A stretch of 64,000 nt of DNA from Erwinia persicina NBRC 102418 (GTDB lineage: Bacteria > Pseudomonadota > Gammaproteobacteria > Enterobacterales > Enterobacteriaceae): assembly GCF_001571305.1 (NCBI RefSeq), contig NZ_BCTN01000019.1:39058-103057 (forward strand), read 5' to 3'. A program made the translations under genes and the position numbers. How positions within the stretch are numbered: position 1 is the first letter of the stretch; each line of letters opens with the position of its first letter. Below are positions 45,173-53,690 of the stretch, one piece after another. The notes beneath the pieces are model-generated. The model saw only the letters and a program-made list of their open reading frames with translations, did no database searches and had not been told where the DNA came from.

Positions 45173-45598
45173 ATGCATGACGACATCATCAGCACCCTGA
45201 CAGACTGGATCGACAGTAATCTGGAAAAAACCCTGTCGATTGATGAAGTGGCGGCGAAATCTGGCTATTCGAAGTGGCACCTGCAGCGTATGTTCCGTTC
45301 CGTAACGAAACAGACGCTGGGTGGTTATATTCGTGAACGCCGCCTTACGCTGGCCGCCGAAGCGCTGCGCCTGACCCAGCGTCCGGTGTTCGACATTGCC
45401 CTGCAGTATGGCTATGACTCACAGCAGACGTTTTCCCGGGTCTTCCGCCGCCAGTTCGCCCAGACGCCGACGGCCTATCGCCATTCCATGCGTCGCCAGA
45501 CGCTGCAGCGTTCAGGCTGGAACTTTGACTGCGGTGACTATGTCGCACCGCGCTTCAGCCCGTCCGGCCACGAGAAAGCCTGCCCGACGTGCAGCTAA
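45173..45598 (+). CDS. soxS: Superoxide response regulator SoxS with a C-terminal extension
   Basis: An AraC/XylS-type activator. Residues 1-106 align with the whole of E. coli SoxS (107 residues): SGYSKWHLQRMFRSVTKQTLG is helix-turn-helix 1 and GYDSQQTFSRVFRRQFAQTP is helix-turn-helix 2. About 35 further residues follow, ending in HEKACPTCS, a Cys-X2-Cys tail that E. coli SoxS lacks. GGAGAA lies 7 bases before the ATG. The gene ends 3 bp from the convergent GGDEF gene. SoxR drives it from the palindromic promoter upstream. Confidence 0.92.
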   Translation: MHDDIISTLTDWIDSNLEKTLSIDEVAAKSGYSKWHLQRMFRSVTKQTLGGYIRERRLTLAAEALRLTQRPVFDIALQYGYDSQQTFSRVFRRQFAQTPTAYRHSMRRQTLQRSGWNFDCGDYVAPRFSPSGHEKACPTCS

Positions 45599-45601
45599 CG
45601 T

Positions 45602-46900
45602 TTAGCGCGATGCCATCAGCCTCTGCGGTGGTATCGCCCGCGGTTCCTGCCCCCAGTGCAGCGGCGACAGATACCAGCCACCGCCCTGCTGCTTAATGTG
45701 ATACATCGCCGCATCGGCCTGAGCGACCAGCGCCTCCGGTACCGCGTGATGCTTCGCCATCGCCGCCCCCACGCTTAATGACTGCACCACGCGGGTACCA
45801 TCGGGCAGTTGAACCGGTGGCTGCATCGCACGGATAATGCGGCGGGCCACCTGAGCCACCTCGTCTTCTTCACCGGCGCTGGTGAGCAATACCGCAAACT
45901 CATCCCCTCCCAGCCGCGCGACCATATCGTTTTTACCCAGGCGAGCCTGCAGACGCTGTGCGGTTACGGTAAGCACGCGATCGCCCGCGGCATGACCATA
46001 ACGGTCATTGACCTGCTTAAAGTGGTTGCCGTCAATAAATAGCACGCTGACCTGCTGACGACGATGGGGGTCCAGCAGCAGGGCCTGAAGCCGGCGTTCG
46101 AACGCCTTACGGTTTGGCAGCCCGGTCAGCCCGTCGTGAAGTGCCTGATGGGCAAGGGAGCTGTTCTCCCGCGTCAGATGACGCTGCCACTGGTCGAGTT
46201 CGTCGAGCAGGGCGTTAAAATCCCCGCTCAGTTTGTCCAGTTCGGCAATCGACGCCGACGGCACGCGCAGGGAAAACGCCCTTCGCTTTCTTACGTCATG
46301 AGTGACGGAGGCGATATTTTTCAACCCCTGTAAAATGCCGGCGTGCATACGGTGAGAAAGATAGAAAGCCAGGAAGGCGGTGATCAACAGGCTGCCTCCC
46401 AGCCACTGCAGGGCCTGCCAGAGATAATGCAGCACGCGCGTCGCGTCGCCATGGATCCAGACCCGGCCAATTTCCTTATGATGGTGGATGATGGGCGCGC
46501 TGACCGGTTTTGGAAACAGCCATTCTGCAACGGCTGCGCTGAGGCCACGGTGCACATTGGCTCCCGGCATCTGCCAGCTCACCAGCAGTTTCTGATGAGC
46601 ATCATAGATGCGCGCAGCCGAAAAATCGGAATGGGTGCCGATATCACTCAACAGGTTTTTTGCTGTTTCAGCATCGCCTTTTAATACTGCGCTATGGGCG
46701 CTGTAACTGACGCTGGTGGCAATAAGCTGAATATTGTTTTCCGCGTAGCTGCGCAGCACATACATCGACAGTGCGGACAGGGAAAGGCCACTGCACAGCA
46801 GGAACACCAGCATCACCGTCAGGTGAATACGCCGGAACGACTGGCCCATCGTCGGCAGCACACGTGCCGTCTGAGACGGTCGCTGATTGAGGGTGTTCAT
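45602..46900 (-). CDS. DgcN/YfiN-like membrane diguanylate cyclase
   Basis: A 432-residue membrane protein resembling E. coli DgcN (YfiN). Two membrane helices (about 27-50 and 155-178) flank a periplasmic CHASE8-like sensor; a HAMP region and a GGDEF domain follow, with active motif LGGDEF. The product-inhibition Arg of RxxD is missing at the usual place (GKND). The ring of motifs HDGLTGLPNRKAF and HAAGDRVL is normal, so cyclase activity is expected. No yfiR or yfiB is adjacent. In E. coli the place between soxS and yjcB is held by a phosphodiesterase gene, pdeC. Confidence 0.85.
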   Translation of the reverse strand: MNTLNQRPSQTARVLPTMGQSFRRIHLTVMLVFLLCSGLSLSALSMYVLRSYAENNIQLIATSVSYSAHSAVLKGDAETAKNLLSDIGTHSDFSAARIYDAHQKLLVSWQMPGANVHRGLSAAVAEWLFPKPVSAPIIHHHKEIGRVWIHGDATRVLHYLWQALQWLGGSLLITAFLAFYLSHRMHAGILQGLKNIASVTHDVRKRRAFSLRVPSASIAELDKLSGDFNALLDELDQWQRHLTRENSSLAHQALHDGLTGLPNRKAFERRLQALLLDPHRRQQVSVLFIDGNHFKQVNDRYGHAAGDRVLTVTAQRLQARLGKNDMVARLGGDEFAVLLTSAGEEDEVAQVARRIIRAMQPPVQLPDGTRVVQSLSVGAAMAKHHAVPEALVAQADAAMYHIKQQGGGWYLSPLHWGQEPRAIPPQRLMASR

Positions 46901-47391
46901 CCGATGTTCACAAGTGATGAAAGGCAGCGAAGCCAGGAGTGACCATGAAAAGACATATACTCCCCCTTGGTGATTTCTGCTGTACGCAGATCGATAATTA
47001 TATTAGAAATATTTATAATTCTTGTTTTAGACCGACAGCTGTCCGGCCCAGGAAAAAGCACTGGGAAAAAAGAGACAACCGGGTTATGAGTAGCATTAGC
47101 GAAAAAATCCTACAGATCATCAAGTCAACGCACAATGTTAAATAGCGTCGGATTCATCTTAAACCAATAAATTTGACTTAACAGAATACTCAGACTAGCG
47201 GCTAAAAAATATCTACCATACCAGGTTTAAATTTTGTTCAATTTTTAAAATCGGGTGATATAATGTGATCGCCATCACACTTTAATGACCTGTGCGTCAG
47301 ACCGGAAAGGAGCACACCTGGCAGCTCCGGTTCCGCTTCGGGTGATGTCGCATTTGATTTGTCAGGACAGGCCCCCCAGGAGTTTTTCAGC
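46901..47391. other. Low-GC intergenic region between the cyclase and yjcB
   Basis: 491 bp, AT-rich. It holds one small frame with a good ribosome-binding site (46945-47145, listed separately) and otherwise only expected promoters; no clear operator was seen. Confidence 0.45.
46945..47145 (+). CDS. Possible small protein, 66 residues
   Basis: A frame of 66 codons starting MKRHILPLGDF, with AGGAG 7 bases before the ATG. It has a basic middle (RPRKKHWEKR) and a C-terminal part that could be a short helix (SEKILQIIK). There is no family resemblance that I recognise, no signal peptide and no membrane segment. It is divergent from the cyclase gene. It may be chance; the ribosome-binding site is the only positive sign. 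Confidence 0.25.
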   Translation: MKRHILPLGDFCCTQIDNYIRNIYNSCFRPTAVRPRKKHWEKRDNRVMSSISEKILQIIKSTHNVK

Positions 47392-47673
47392 ATGGCGACG
47401 ATTACCACCAGCGTTATCCTTATGAGATGGGAGCTGCTCAGTGCAGTGATGATGTTTTTTGCCAGTACCTTCAACGTACGCTGCCGTAAAGCCAGTCGTA
47501 ACGTGATGGCCTTTGCTTTTACCGGCATCGGTATTGGCATGTCGTGCTGGTTTGTCACCGGGCTGCTGGGCATTACGCTGAGTATGGAAAACCTGCACAA
47601 CTTCTGGCATATCACCAAAGAGGTGTTTGTTGAGGTGATGAGCCGTGCTCCTGCCGACTGGCCCATGCCGTAA
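47392..47673 (+). CDS. yjcB: YjcB family protein
   Basis: A 93-residue protein, the same length as E. coli YjcB, with two hydrophobic segments. Shared features include LMRWELLSAVMMFFASTFNVR near the start and DWPM at the end. AGGAG lies 9 bases before the ATG at 47392; a longer reading from 47359 has none. Function is unknown. It keeps its place near soxS, as in E. coli. Confidence 0.85.
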   Translation: MATITTSVILMRWELLSAVMMFFASTFNVRCRKASRNVMAFAFTGIGIGMSCWFVTGLLGITLSMENLHNFWHITKEVFVEVMSRAPADWPMP

Positions 47674-47680
47674 ACGACAT

Positions 47681-47712
47681 CAGCCCGGGGAGCTGTCCTG
47701 ACTCACCGGGCA
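47681..47712. terminator. Hairpin between convergent yjcB and the ATP-grasp gene
   Basis: AGCCCGG...CCGGGC stem with a long loop, in the 57 bp between the two stop codons. It could serve both genes. Confidence 0.45.
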
Positions 47713-47730
47713 GGCGATGTCTTGCCACGT

Positions 47731-48687
47731 TTAGATCTTTTTGAGCACCGCCGGCATCGGCACGTCGCTGGAGGCTTTGACCTCAGGCAGCGCTGACGTC
47801 TGGCGATCCTGCAACCACATATCACCCATGATCTGGTTCAGACCGTTTTCCAGTCCGGTGACCATGCCCGCGCCAGGCGTGAAGGTCAGCTCACCGAAGT
47901 AGATATTGCCTTCATGGATATACCAGTCCACCCGCACATAATCAAAATCTGCTGCCAGCTGTTTACTGAGCGCCAGTGCATGCTCCAGCGTCTCCAGCTC
48001 GGCGCTGGTATCGAATCCGGTGTCACGAATTTTATAGAACGTCTGCTTCAGGTTGTTAACGTAGAAGTTCATCGACAGCGCAGCGTTCCCCACCCGGTTA
48101 TAAATCACCTGCAGCACATATTCGAAGTTACCGTCTTTCTTGTTGAACATATGAAATTTGTAGTCAACGGCGGCAAACTTACCGTCACCAACGTACTGTT
48201 CAACCAGAATACGGGGCTTAATGTAGCGATAGTGGATCTCACGGGCATGGTGCGAGAAATCCTTATGCAGCCACTCATCGCAACGCTTGATCAGCAGCTG
48301 CTTCTGGATGCAGTCCGGCTCTTCCAGCACGATCTCAACCATGCCTGAACCATGATTGGGTTTGATCACCGTATTCTTCAGGCTTGGCAAGCTCAGCAGT
48401 GAAATCGGATCGTCGGTCTGATGAACCAGCGGGATCAGATATGACTCACCAATGGTATGAGCAATATAATCCCGGACCAGTAATTTGTCCGATAAATTGG
48501 CATAGCGCACATGGTCTCCCGTCACATATTTTCGATACAGAACTTTCTCATTGAAGAGTCTGGGTTCCCGGATATTCGGTATTCTTTTGAACTTCTGAAA
48601 GTAATAAACTTTATCCTGGTAAGACCAAGGCATTTTCTTGAACAGGTAAACAAAACCCTTTCTCAATTCTGCTTTGAGCTTCAACAT
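47731..48687 (-). CDS. TupA-like ATP-grasp protein (surface polysaccharide-associated)
   Basis: A 318-residue protein of the TupA-like ATP-grasp family, found in polysaccharide and polyglutamate-type polymer clusters. Typical marks are RIPNIREPRLFNEKVLYRK near the N-terminus, KPNHGSGM, DYKFHMFN and the metal-site end RVDWYIHEGNIYFGELTFTPGAGM. It probably joins an amino acid or similar group to a glycan precursor. The ATG at 48687 is preferred because GAGG lies 6 bases upstream. It starts 9 bp after the stop codon of the flippase gene, so the two form an operon of low GC content. Confidence 0.75.
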   Translation of the reverse strand: MLKLKAELRKGFVYLFKKMPWSYQDKVYYFQKFKRIPNIREPRLFNEKVLYRKYVTGDHVRYANLSDKLLVRDYIAHTIGESYLIPLVHQTDDPISLLSLPSLKNTVIKPNHGSGMVEIVLEEPDCIQKQLLIKRCDEWLHKDFSHHAREIHYRYIKPRILVEQYVGDGKFAAVDYKFHMFNKKDGNFEYVLQVIYNRVGNAALSMNFYVNNLKQTFYKIRDTGFDTSAELETLEHALALSKQLAADFDYVRVDWYIHEGNIYFGELTFTPGAGMVTGLENGLNQIMGDMWLQDRQTSALPEVKASSDVPMPAVLKKI

Positions 48688-48695
48688 GATTGACC

Positions 48696-49952
48696 TCATC
48701 TGTAGGTTTTGTAGTTGAGTGAGGAAAGCTGTATTTTAAGAATGACGCCATTCTTAAAGAAATAATTCATTATCGTCAGGGAAAGGAGTTCGGTGATAAA
48801 TACACTCCATGCTGCCCCTGTTAATCCCCAGGCGTGGATAAAGAAGTAAGACGTGGCCAGACCAATCACGACCAGGAGAACCACTTTCACCAGTAAGTAA
48901 TTGAAACCACCCTCTTTAACCATGTAGCGATACGCTACGGTGCCCATTGCTGAAAAACAGGTCGCTAGCGACAATAATGTAATGAGATTTCCTGATTGTG
49001 TGTAATCTTGCCCATACAGGCTGTTAATGATCCTGTCACCAAACAGCGTGACAACGGAGAGCATCAAAAGTGAAACTGCCATAACATAACCATTCAGTCG
49101 TGAAGCCAGTTTAACTGCCACATCCGCACGCTCTCTGAAAATTTCAGAAAAGCAGGATGTAATAAGTGCCACTGGAATAAAAATCCATGAAGCAGAGATG
49201 GTATTCGCCGCGGTAAACAGCCCCAGGTCGTGGGCCGAGCTCACCCCCAGCAAAAAGAACTGTGCGGTTTTTACCTGCACAGCAATAAACACGCTGGAAA
49301 TGGCGAGTGGCAGACCCGCGTACAACAAATAACGCAGATAATTCTTACGCTTATGCTGTGGCGGCAGGCTGATAGTGTTGACCTGATAGAAGCGACTGCG
49401 CTTAATCAGATAGGGTACCAGCGTGACCGCGACCATCGAAAGTGACAACCACAGCGGACTCAGTTTGCACCAGGCGATAGTAAAACTAATGATAAAGCTC
49501 AGTATCATTCCGGTGGCATTCGCCACCGTATTCATTCGTGATTCCAGGCGGGCGTTATTGTAAACGCTAAAAACATCCTGAGTCACAAACAGGGCAGAAA
49601 AAAAAGAAGCCACAGCGAAAACAATAAAGTTTTCGCGCATCGTCAGCCAGACGTATAACAATACTGGCAGTGACAACAGCAGTAATAAATTCAGGCGCAG
49701 CGACTTCGCCACCGCCATCAGTCGCATTCCTTTCGGCGTGCTTTTACTGATGCTTTTAAAAAGAATGGTCTCAGTACCAAAAATGGCAATAGTCTGAATA
49801 ATTGAAAACAGTGAGGCAGAAAATGCTATCTGGCCAAATATAACGGGGCCGAACGATTTAGCCACATAAGATGTGACAAAAATCACACCAAACACTGACA
49901 CAATTTTTTCGGACATCATCCACGCCGCATTGGACATCACACTGTATTTCAT
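48696..49952 (-). CDS. Wzx-like polysaccharide flippase
   Basis: A 418-residue inner-membrane protein with about 12 hydrophobic segments and the layout of the Wzx/RfbX (MATE-like) flippases that move lipid-linked sugar repeats across the membrane. N-terminal SNAAWMMSEKIVSVFGVIFV and the FGPVIFGQIAFSASLFSIIQ region fit. The ATG at 49952 (AAGGA upstream) is chosen over a GTG at 49976. It stands with only one companion gene, with no glycosyltransferases or polymerase nearby. GC content is lower than in flanking genes, which suggests transfer. Confidence 0.78.
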   Translation of the reverse strand: MKYSVMSNAAWMMSEKIVSVFGVIFVTSYVAKSFGPVIFGQIAFSASLFSIIQTIAIFGTETILFKSISKSTPKGMRLMAVAKSLRLNLLLLLSLPVLLYVWLTMRENFIVFAVASFFSALFVTQDVFSVYNNARLESRMNTVANATGMILSFIISFTIAWCKLSPLWLSLSMVAVTLVPYLIKRSRFYQVNTISLPPQHKRKNYLRYLLYAGLPLAISSVFIAVQVKTAQFFLLGVSSAHDLGLFTAANTISASWIFIPVALITSCFSEIFRERADVAVKLASRLNGYVMAVSLLMLSVVTLFGDRIINSLYGQDYTQSGNLITLLSLATCFSAMGTVAYRYMVKEGGFNYLLVKVVLLVVIGLATSYFFIHAWGLTGAAWSVFITELLSLTIMNYFFKNGVILKIQLSSLNYKTYR

Positions 49953-50498
49953 CGAAGCATCCTTTGTGTTTCCCACTCACTAACCCTGCAAACCAACACA
50001 TCCGTGTCCACAACTGATTCAACTACGCACAGTGGAACGCTGGCGAGAACGTAAAAACGAAAAATTTTATATTTAATGGCCTTATTGTGCCTTTTATTTT
50101 TAAAAGTCTGTTTTCTAAGCGAAGCAGTCGACCATGCTGTCGATTATGGTTTTGTATGGTCTTAATTTTTCTATGATGGCTTTCTCAATCCCTTTGACCG
50201 GGATTAAAGTTAGCACACATTTTTTTCCCTGCACGTTGGAGTTTTCCTAATTACGCCGTGGTCTTGTACTGGCATGAGACGAATCTATATCAAAAAAACC
50301 AATATCGAAAGCTATCAAAACCCTTTTGAAATAAAATAGGAGAAATCCCATGATGTTATTTCTTCATAATCCCTTAACTTAAAGCCTGCCATTCCAATCG
50401 CGTACTTTTAATCACTGCGCTAATATTTACGCAAAACAGATCCATTGATTAATGCAGTTATTCTCACTCCATTATTGTTAAGAAAGGTAATAGCATTC
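49953..50498. other. AT-rich region upstream of the flippase operon
   Basis: 546 bp, AT-rich, no gene recognised. The flippase promoter and possibly a long leader (polysaccharide genes often have one) should be in it; no JUMPstart/ops core (GGCGGTAG) was seen. Confidence 0.5.
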
Positions 50499-50894
50499 AT
50501 GAGAAAGTCACGATATACCGAAGAACAAATCACCAGTGCCATTAAAGCTTCTGAAAACGGCATCAAAGTGAAAGAGATTTGTGAAGAACTCGGCATTTCT
50601 GAAGCCACATTCTACAGTTGGAAAAAGAAATACGCCGGACTGTCATCTGAAGAAGGCAGGAAAATCAAGGAATTGGAAGAGAAAGTTCATAGTATGGAAA
50701 GAGAGATCCAGTCCCTTTCATCTGATAAGGAGATGCTGCAAAGCGTGCTCAAGAATTTCTTTACAACCAATGACAAACGGCAAGCCGTTAATTTCCTACA
50801 GGATACCTATGACATTGGTACGCGCCGCAGCTGCCGTCTGCTGGATATCAGCCGTAGTGTTTACCATTATCCTTACAATCTTGAAAATCAATAA
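50499..50894 (+). mobile_element. IS3-family transposase remnant (OrfA joined to the start of OrfB)
   Basis: A 131-codon frame beginning RKSRYTEEQITSAIKASENG and containing GISEATFYSWKKKYAGL and a leucine-zipper helix ending DKEMLQSVL, which is the OrfA of IS3-family (IS407-like) elements. In the same frame it runs on with RQAVNFLQDTYDIGTRRSCRLL and DISRSVYHY, which is the N-terminus of OrfB, then stops. The catalytic DDE core is absent. In live elements the two frames are separate and joined by frameshifting, so this is a decayed or domesticated copy. No terminal inverted repeats were identified. Confidence 0.75.
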
Positions 50895-51756
50895 TCAGGC
50901 AGTCGATGTGTATTATGATGCTTTAACAGGACCAAAATAAAATATTCTTTACGCTTATTGAAAAGTACAGATCGACTTTTTGATGCGGACGATTACTAAT
51001 GAGTTATTTGTAACCCCGCAACAGTATTTGGCTGTATCTTCGTCACGCACCAGCTAAAACCTCAATAGCATCAAGGCTTTCAATGCGCGTTTATCTTTGC
51101 AACCAAAGATAAACGCGCCTAAAGTGAACCTGAAGTTTCTAATAATTATTTCTCTTTCTGCCAAAAAAACGTTAGCCCCCTTCACACTTCTCTTTTTTTT
51201 TATGGTTCATTAATCTCAGTTTTTTCTGATGGATGCCGCAGACGCCGCGATGCCTCTTTACACCGATTTACCTGGCCTGCCGGGCAGGGAACCGATATGC
51301 AGGACTGATGATGCAGAATTTAAAGTTTACCAACACTAATCATTTTATCCCCCTTCACGCACTCATCACCGCTGGAATCACGCCGTCGCTTATCATTAGC
51401 CAATCTGTCCCTTCCGGGTACACACCAGGGTCTGGTGATTTTATCATCAGCGAAGTTAAGTTAAGGATGGTCTGTGGCTGAGAAAGCCGTCTCAAAAATG
51501 AAGATTTTCACATTCAGTAGACGGGATTCACTGTACAAAAAAAAGGATTTGTTGATTAGCGATTATTCTTATAGCCGAACAATCGCGACCTGTGCCAGAC
51601 GGGGCAGCGGGCTGGCAGGGATTAAAACCCCATTGCTGCGCTGCAAAGAGTGACGAAGATCACATTGTGGCGAAGAAAATAGGCAAAACCGGGCCACAGA
51701 GGATTGCGTTGCTCTTCCGGCGATAGTGGGACTTTCATCGCCCGGAAGAGGAAAAT
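50895..51756. other. Long AT-rich stretch without a supported gene
   Basis: 862 bp, the longest gap in the window. It contains a perfect 15-bp hairpin (51085-51118). A frame at 51233-51481 has no ribosome-binding site and no family resemblance and is not called. The left part may be the rest of the decayed IS. Confidence 0.55.
51085..51118. repeat. Perfect 15-bp inverted repeat with 4-base loop
   Basis: GCGCGTTTATCTTTG, loop CAAC, then CAAAGATAAACGCGC. No T-run follows on either strand, so it is not a standard terminator. It stands alone in non-coding DNA. Confidence 0.8.
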
Positions 51757-52719
51757 TTAATCGCGAATTTTCAAGGGGTTTACTACCGGTTCTGGCTTGA
51801 TACGCATTGCGCTGACGACGCCCACCATCAGACACAAAATGCCGCACAGCGTCAGCACCGGCGGCCAGGCCTGACGTAATAAGAAGGTATACGCCAGACC
51901 GGCCAGGATCTCGAAAACAATCAGCGGCCCCACCAGCACCGTCGGTAAACGCTGGCTGGCTTCATTCCAGCACAGCGTGCCCAGCCAGGAGCACAACAGT
52001 GCAATCGCCAGCATCAGCGCGATAAAAACCCCGGGCCGCGGGCCAAACGGCAGCGAAAATCCAGGCTGGGTCAGGTGCAGCTGCCCCATGACCAGCAGGT
52101 ATCCGAGCAGCGCCATCGGCAGCGTGGCCAGTCCCTGTGCGGTAGCCCAGGTGGCCGGACGGATCGCATTTTTCCGCAACCAGCGGGCATTGCGCAGCGG
52201 ATACCACGTCCAGCACGCCACGGCGATGAAAGCCAGCGCGACTCCGCTGAGGTAGCGCCACAGGTCCGGTGGATGCGCCGCGCCGTTCAGTTCAGCCACG
52301 TTCACACAAACCAGGCCCACAATAATCAGCACCAGGGCCGGGAATAACTTACCCCAGCGTAACTGGCCCTCATCCCGGCCATAAAACAAATTGGCACTGA
52401 CGGCGATCACCACCGGGAGTGTGCCGATAATCATCGTCGACACTGGCGCGCCGGTACGCTGTATCGCCGTGGCCAGGCAGGCGTAATAAAGCAGATTGCC
52501 CACCAGTGTCAGCTTGATCACCTCCTGCCAGTCGCGGCGGGTCAGGGCCGCCAGACGATGGCGGTCCTGCCAGGCCAGCGGCAGGGCAATCAGCCCAAAC
52601 GCCAGATAGCGGCCCATTGATTGCAGGGTGCCGGGATAATCCGGCACCATCAGCGGCCCGACAAAAATCAGGCCCCACATCAGCCCTGCACTGAGGGCAA
52701 AGAAAATTCCAGTGAGCAT
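51757..52719 (-). CDS. EamA/DMT-family exporter
   Basis: A 320-residue inner-membrane protein of the drug/metabolite transporter superfamily, with ten hydrophobic segments in two repeats. The end of the first repeat has the typical ATAIQRTGAPVSTMIIGTLPVVIAV and the second PTVLVGPLIVFEILAGLAYTFLL. Members export amino acids or toxic metabolites. The ATG at 52719 (GGAGTG upstream) is preferred over 52749. It lies downstream of an AraC-family gene on the same strand, which may control it. Confidence 0.85.
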   Translation of the reverse strand: MLTGIFFALSAGLMWGLIFVGPLMVPDYPGTLQSMGRYLAFGLIALPLAWQDRHRLAALTRRDWQEVIKLTLVGNLLYYACLATAIQRTGAPVSTMIIGTLPVVIAVSANLFYGRDEGQLRWGKLFPALVLIIVGLVCVNVAELNGAAHPPDLWRYLSGVALAFIAVACWTWYPLRNARWLRKNAIRPATWATAQGLATLPMALLGYLLVMGQLHLTQPGFSLPFGPRPGVFIALMLAIALLCSWLGTLCWNEASQRLPTVLVGPLIVFEILAGLAYTFLLRQAWPPVLTLCGILCLMVGVVSAMRIKPEPVVNPLKIRD

Positions 52720-52790
52720 TGTCCACTCCGGACAGCAAGAAAACCCCATTATGGGGGAAGGTAAGACCGGGAGATTGTAGCAAATTGCGG

Positions 52791-53624
52791 TCAGCGGACA
52801 GCGGCCCGCACCTGCTGCTGATAGCGGCCAGGGGTAATGCCATAGCGGGCGGCGAAGCTGCGGGTCAGATGCGCCTGATCGGTCAGGCCCACCGCCGCCG
52901 CGACATCAGCCGCCGGCAGCCCGGCACGGAGTAGCTGGCTGGCCTGATACAGGCGAAATGCCATCAGCATCTGATGTGGGGTGACGTGATAGTGGGCTTT
53001 AAACTGCCGCTGAAAGTGAAAGGGACTGAGAGAGACCAGCGCCGCCAGCTCGTCGAGAGTAATCCGCTGACTGAGGTTGGCGCGCAGATAGTCGCGAACA
53101 CTATCAAAGCGATGCCGCGGCTCCGGCGCTAGCGGACGCGCGATGCGGGCATGAGGACGCAGCAAATCGCACAAGGTCAACAGTAACCCATCCAGGGCGA
53201 GGGGATCGTCAGTCTGCCACAGGCTGCCGAGCAGATAAGAGAGCTGTCGGGCACGCAAGGGATCGTGACACACTGCCTGCTCAAACCACCAGTCCGGCTC
53301 GCCGGTCAGCGCCGCCAGCCGCTGTGGTTCAATGTAGATCATGCGGTACTGCCAGCCGCCCTCGGTGGCGGATTCCCCGGTATGCAGCTCGTCCGGGTTC
53401 ATCAGGACCAGAGAGTCAACCGGGGCAAGGTGCTGTACACCACGATAACGAAAGCGCTCGGCCCCACGATCGATAGTGCCAATGCCAAACGCTTCATGGG
53501 TGTGGGGCTCAAACGCATAGCGGGTGATATGGGCGCGATAGAGCTCAACGCCCTGCCGCCCCGAAAGGTGGCGGAAGCGGGCGCGATCCTGCTCATCACT
53601 GAACTGCTCAGGCACTCCGTCCAT
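52791..53624 (-). CDS. AraC-family transcriptional regulator
   Basis: A 277-residue AraC/XylS regulator: an N-terminal AraC-type sensor domain (YRAHITRYAFEPHTHEAFGIG, SLVLMNPDELHTG) and a C-terminal double helix-turn-helix (LAALVSLSPFHFQRQFKAHY and VGLTDQAHLTRSFAARYGITPGRY). The start is set at the ATG at 53624 with GGGGTGG upstream; a TTG at 53637-53639 is possible. Regulators of this form often control a neighbouring amino-acid exporter, and the DMT gene begins 71 bp after its stop. Confidence 0.83.
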   Translation of the reverse strand: MDGVPEQFSDEQDRARFRHLSGRQGVELYRAHITRYAFEPHTHEAFGIGTIDRGAERFRYRGVQHLAPVDSLVLMNPDELHTGESATEGGWQYRMIYIEPQRLAALTGEPDWWFEQAVCHDPLRARQLSYLLGSLWQTDDPLALDGLLLTLCDLLRPHARIARPLAPEPRHRFDSVRDYLRANLSQRITLDELAALVSLSPFHFQRQFKAHYHVTPHQMLMAFRLYQASQLLRAGLPAADVAAAVGLTDQAHLTRSFAARYGITPGRYQQQVRAAVR

Positions 53625-53690
53625 TGCCACCCCCGCCAAATCACATCAGGCCGTCAGCTTACGATCTTTACCTGATGCGATCCAGACGGC

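Noticed and set aside
49953..50498. JUMPstart/ops leader for the flippase operon
   Set aside because: The ops core sequence GGCGGTAG was looked for on the minus strand and not found.
51233..51481. 82-codon frame in the AT-rich gap
   Set aside because: No ribosome-binding site, no recognisable domain, typical of chance frames.
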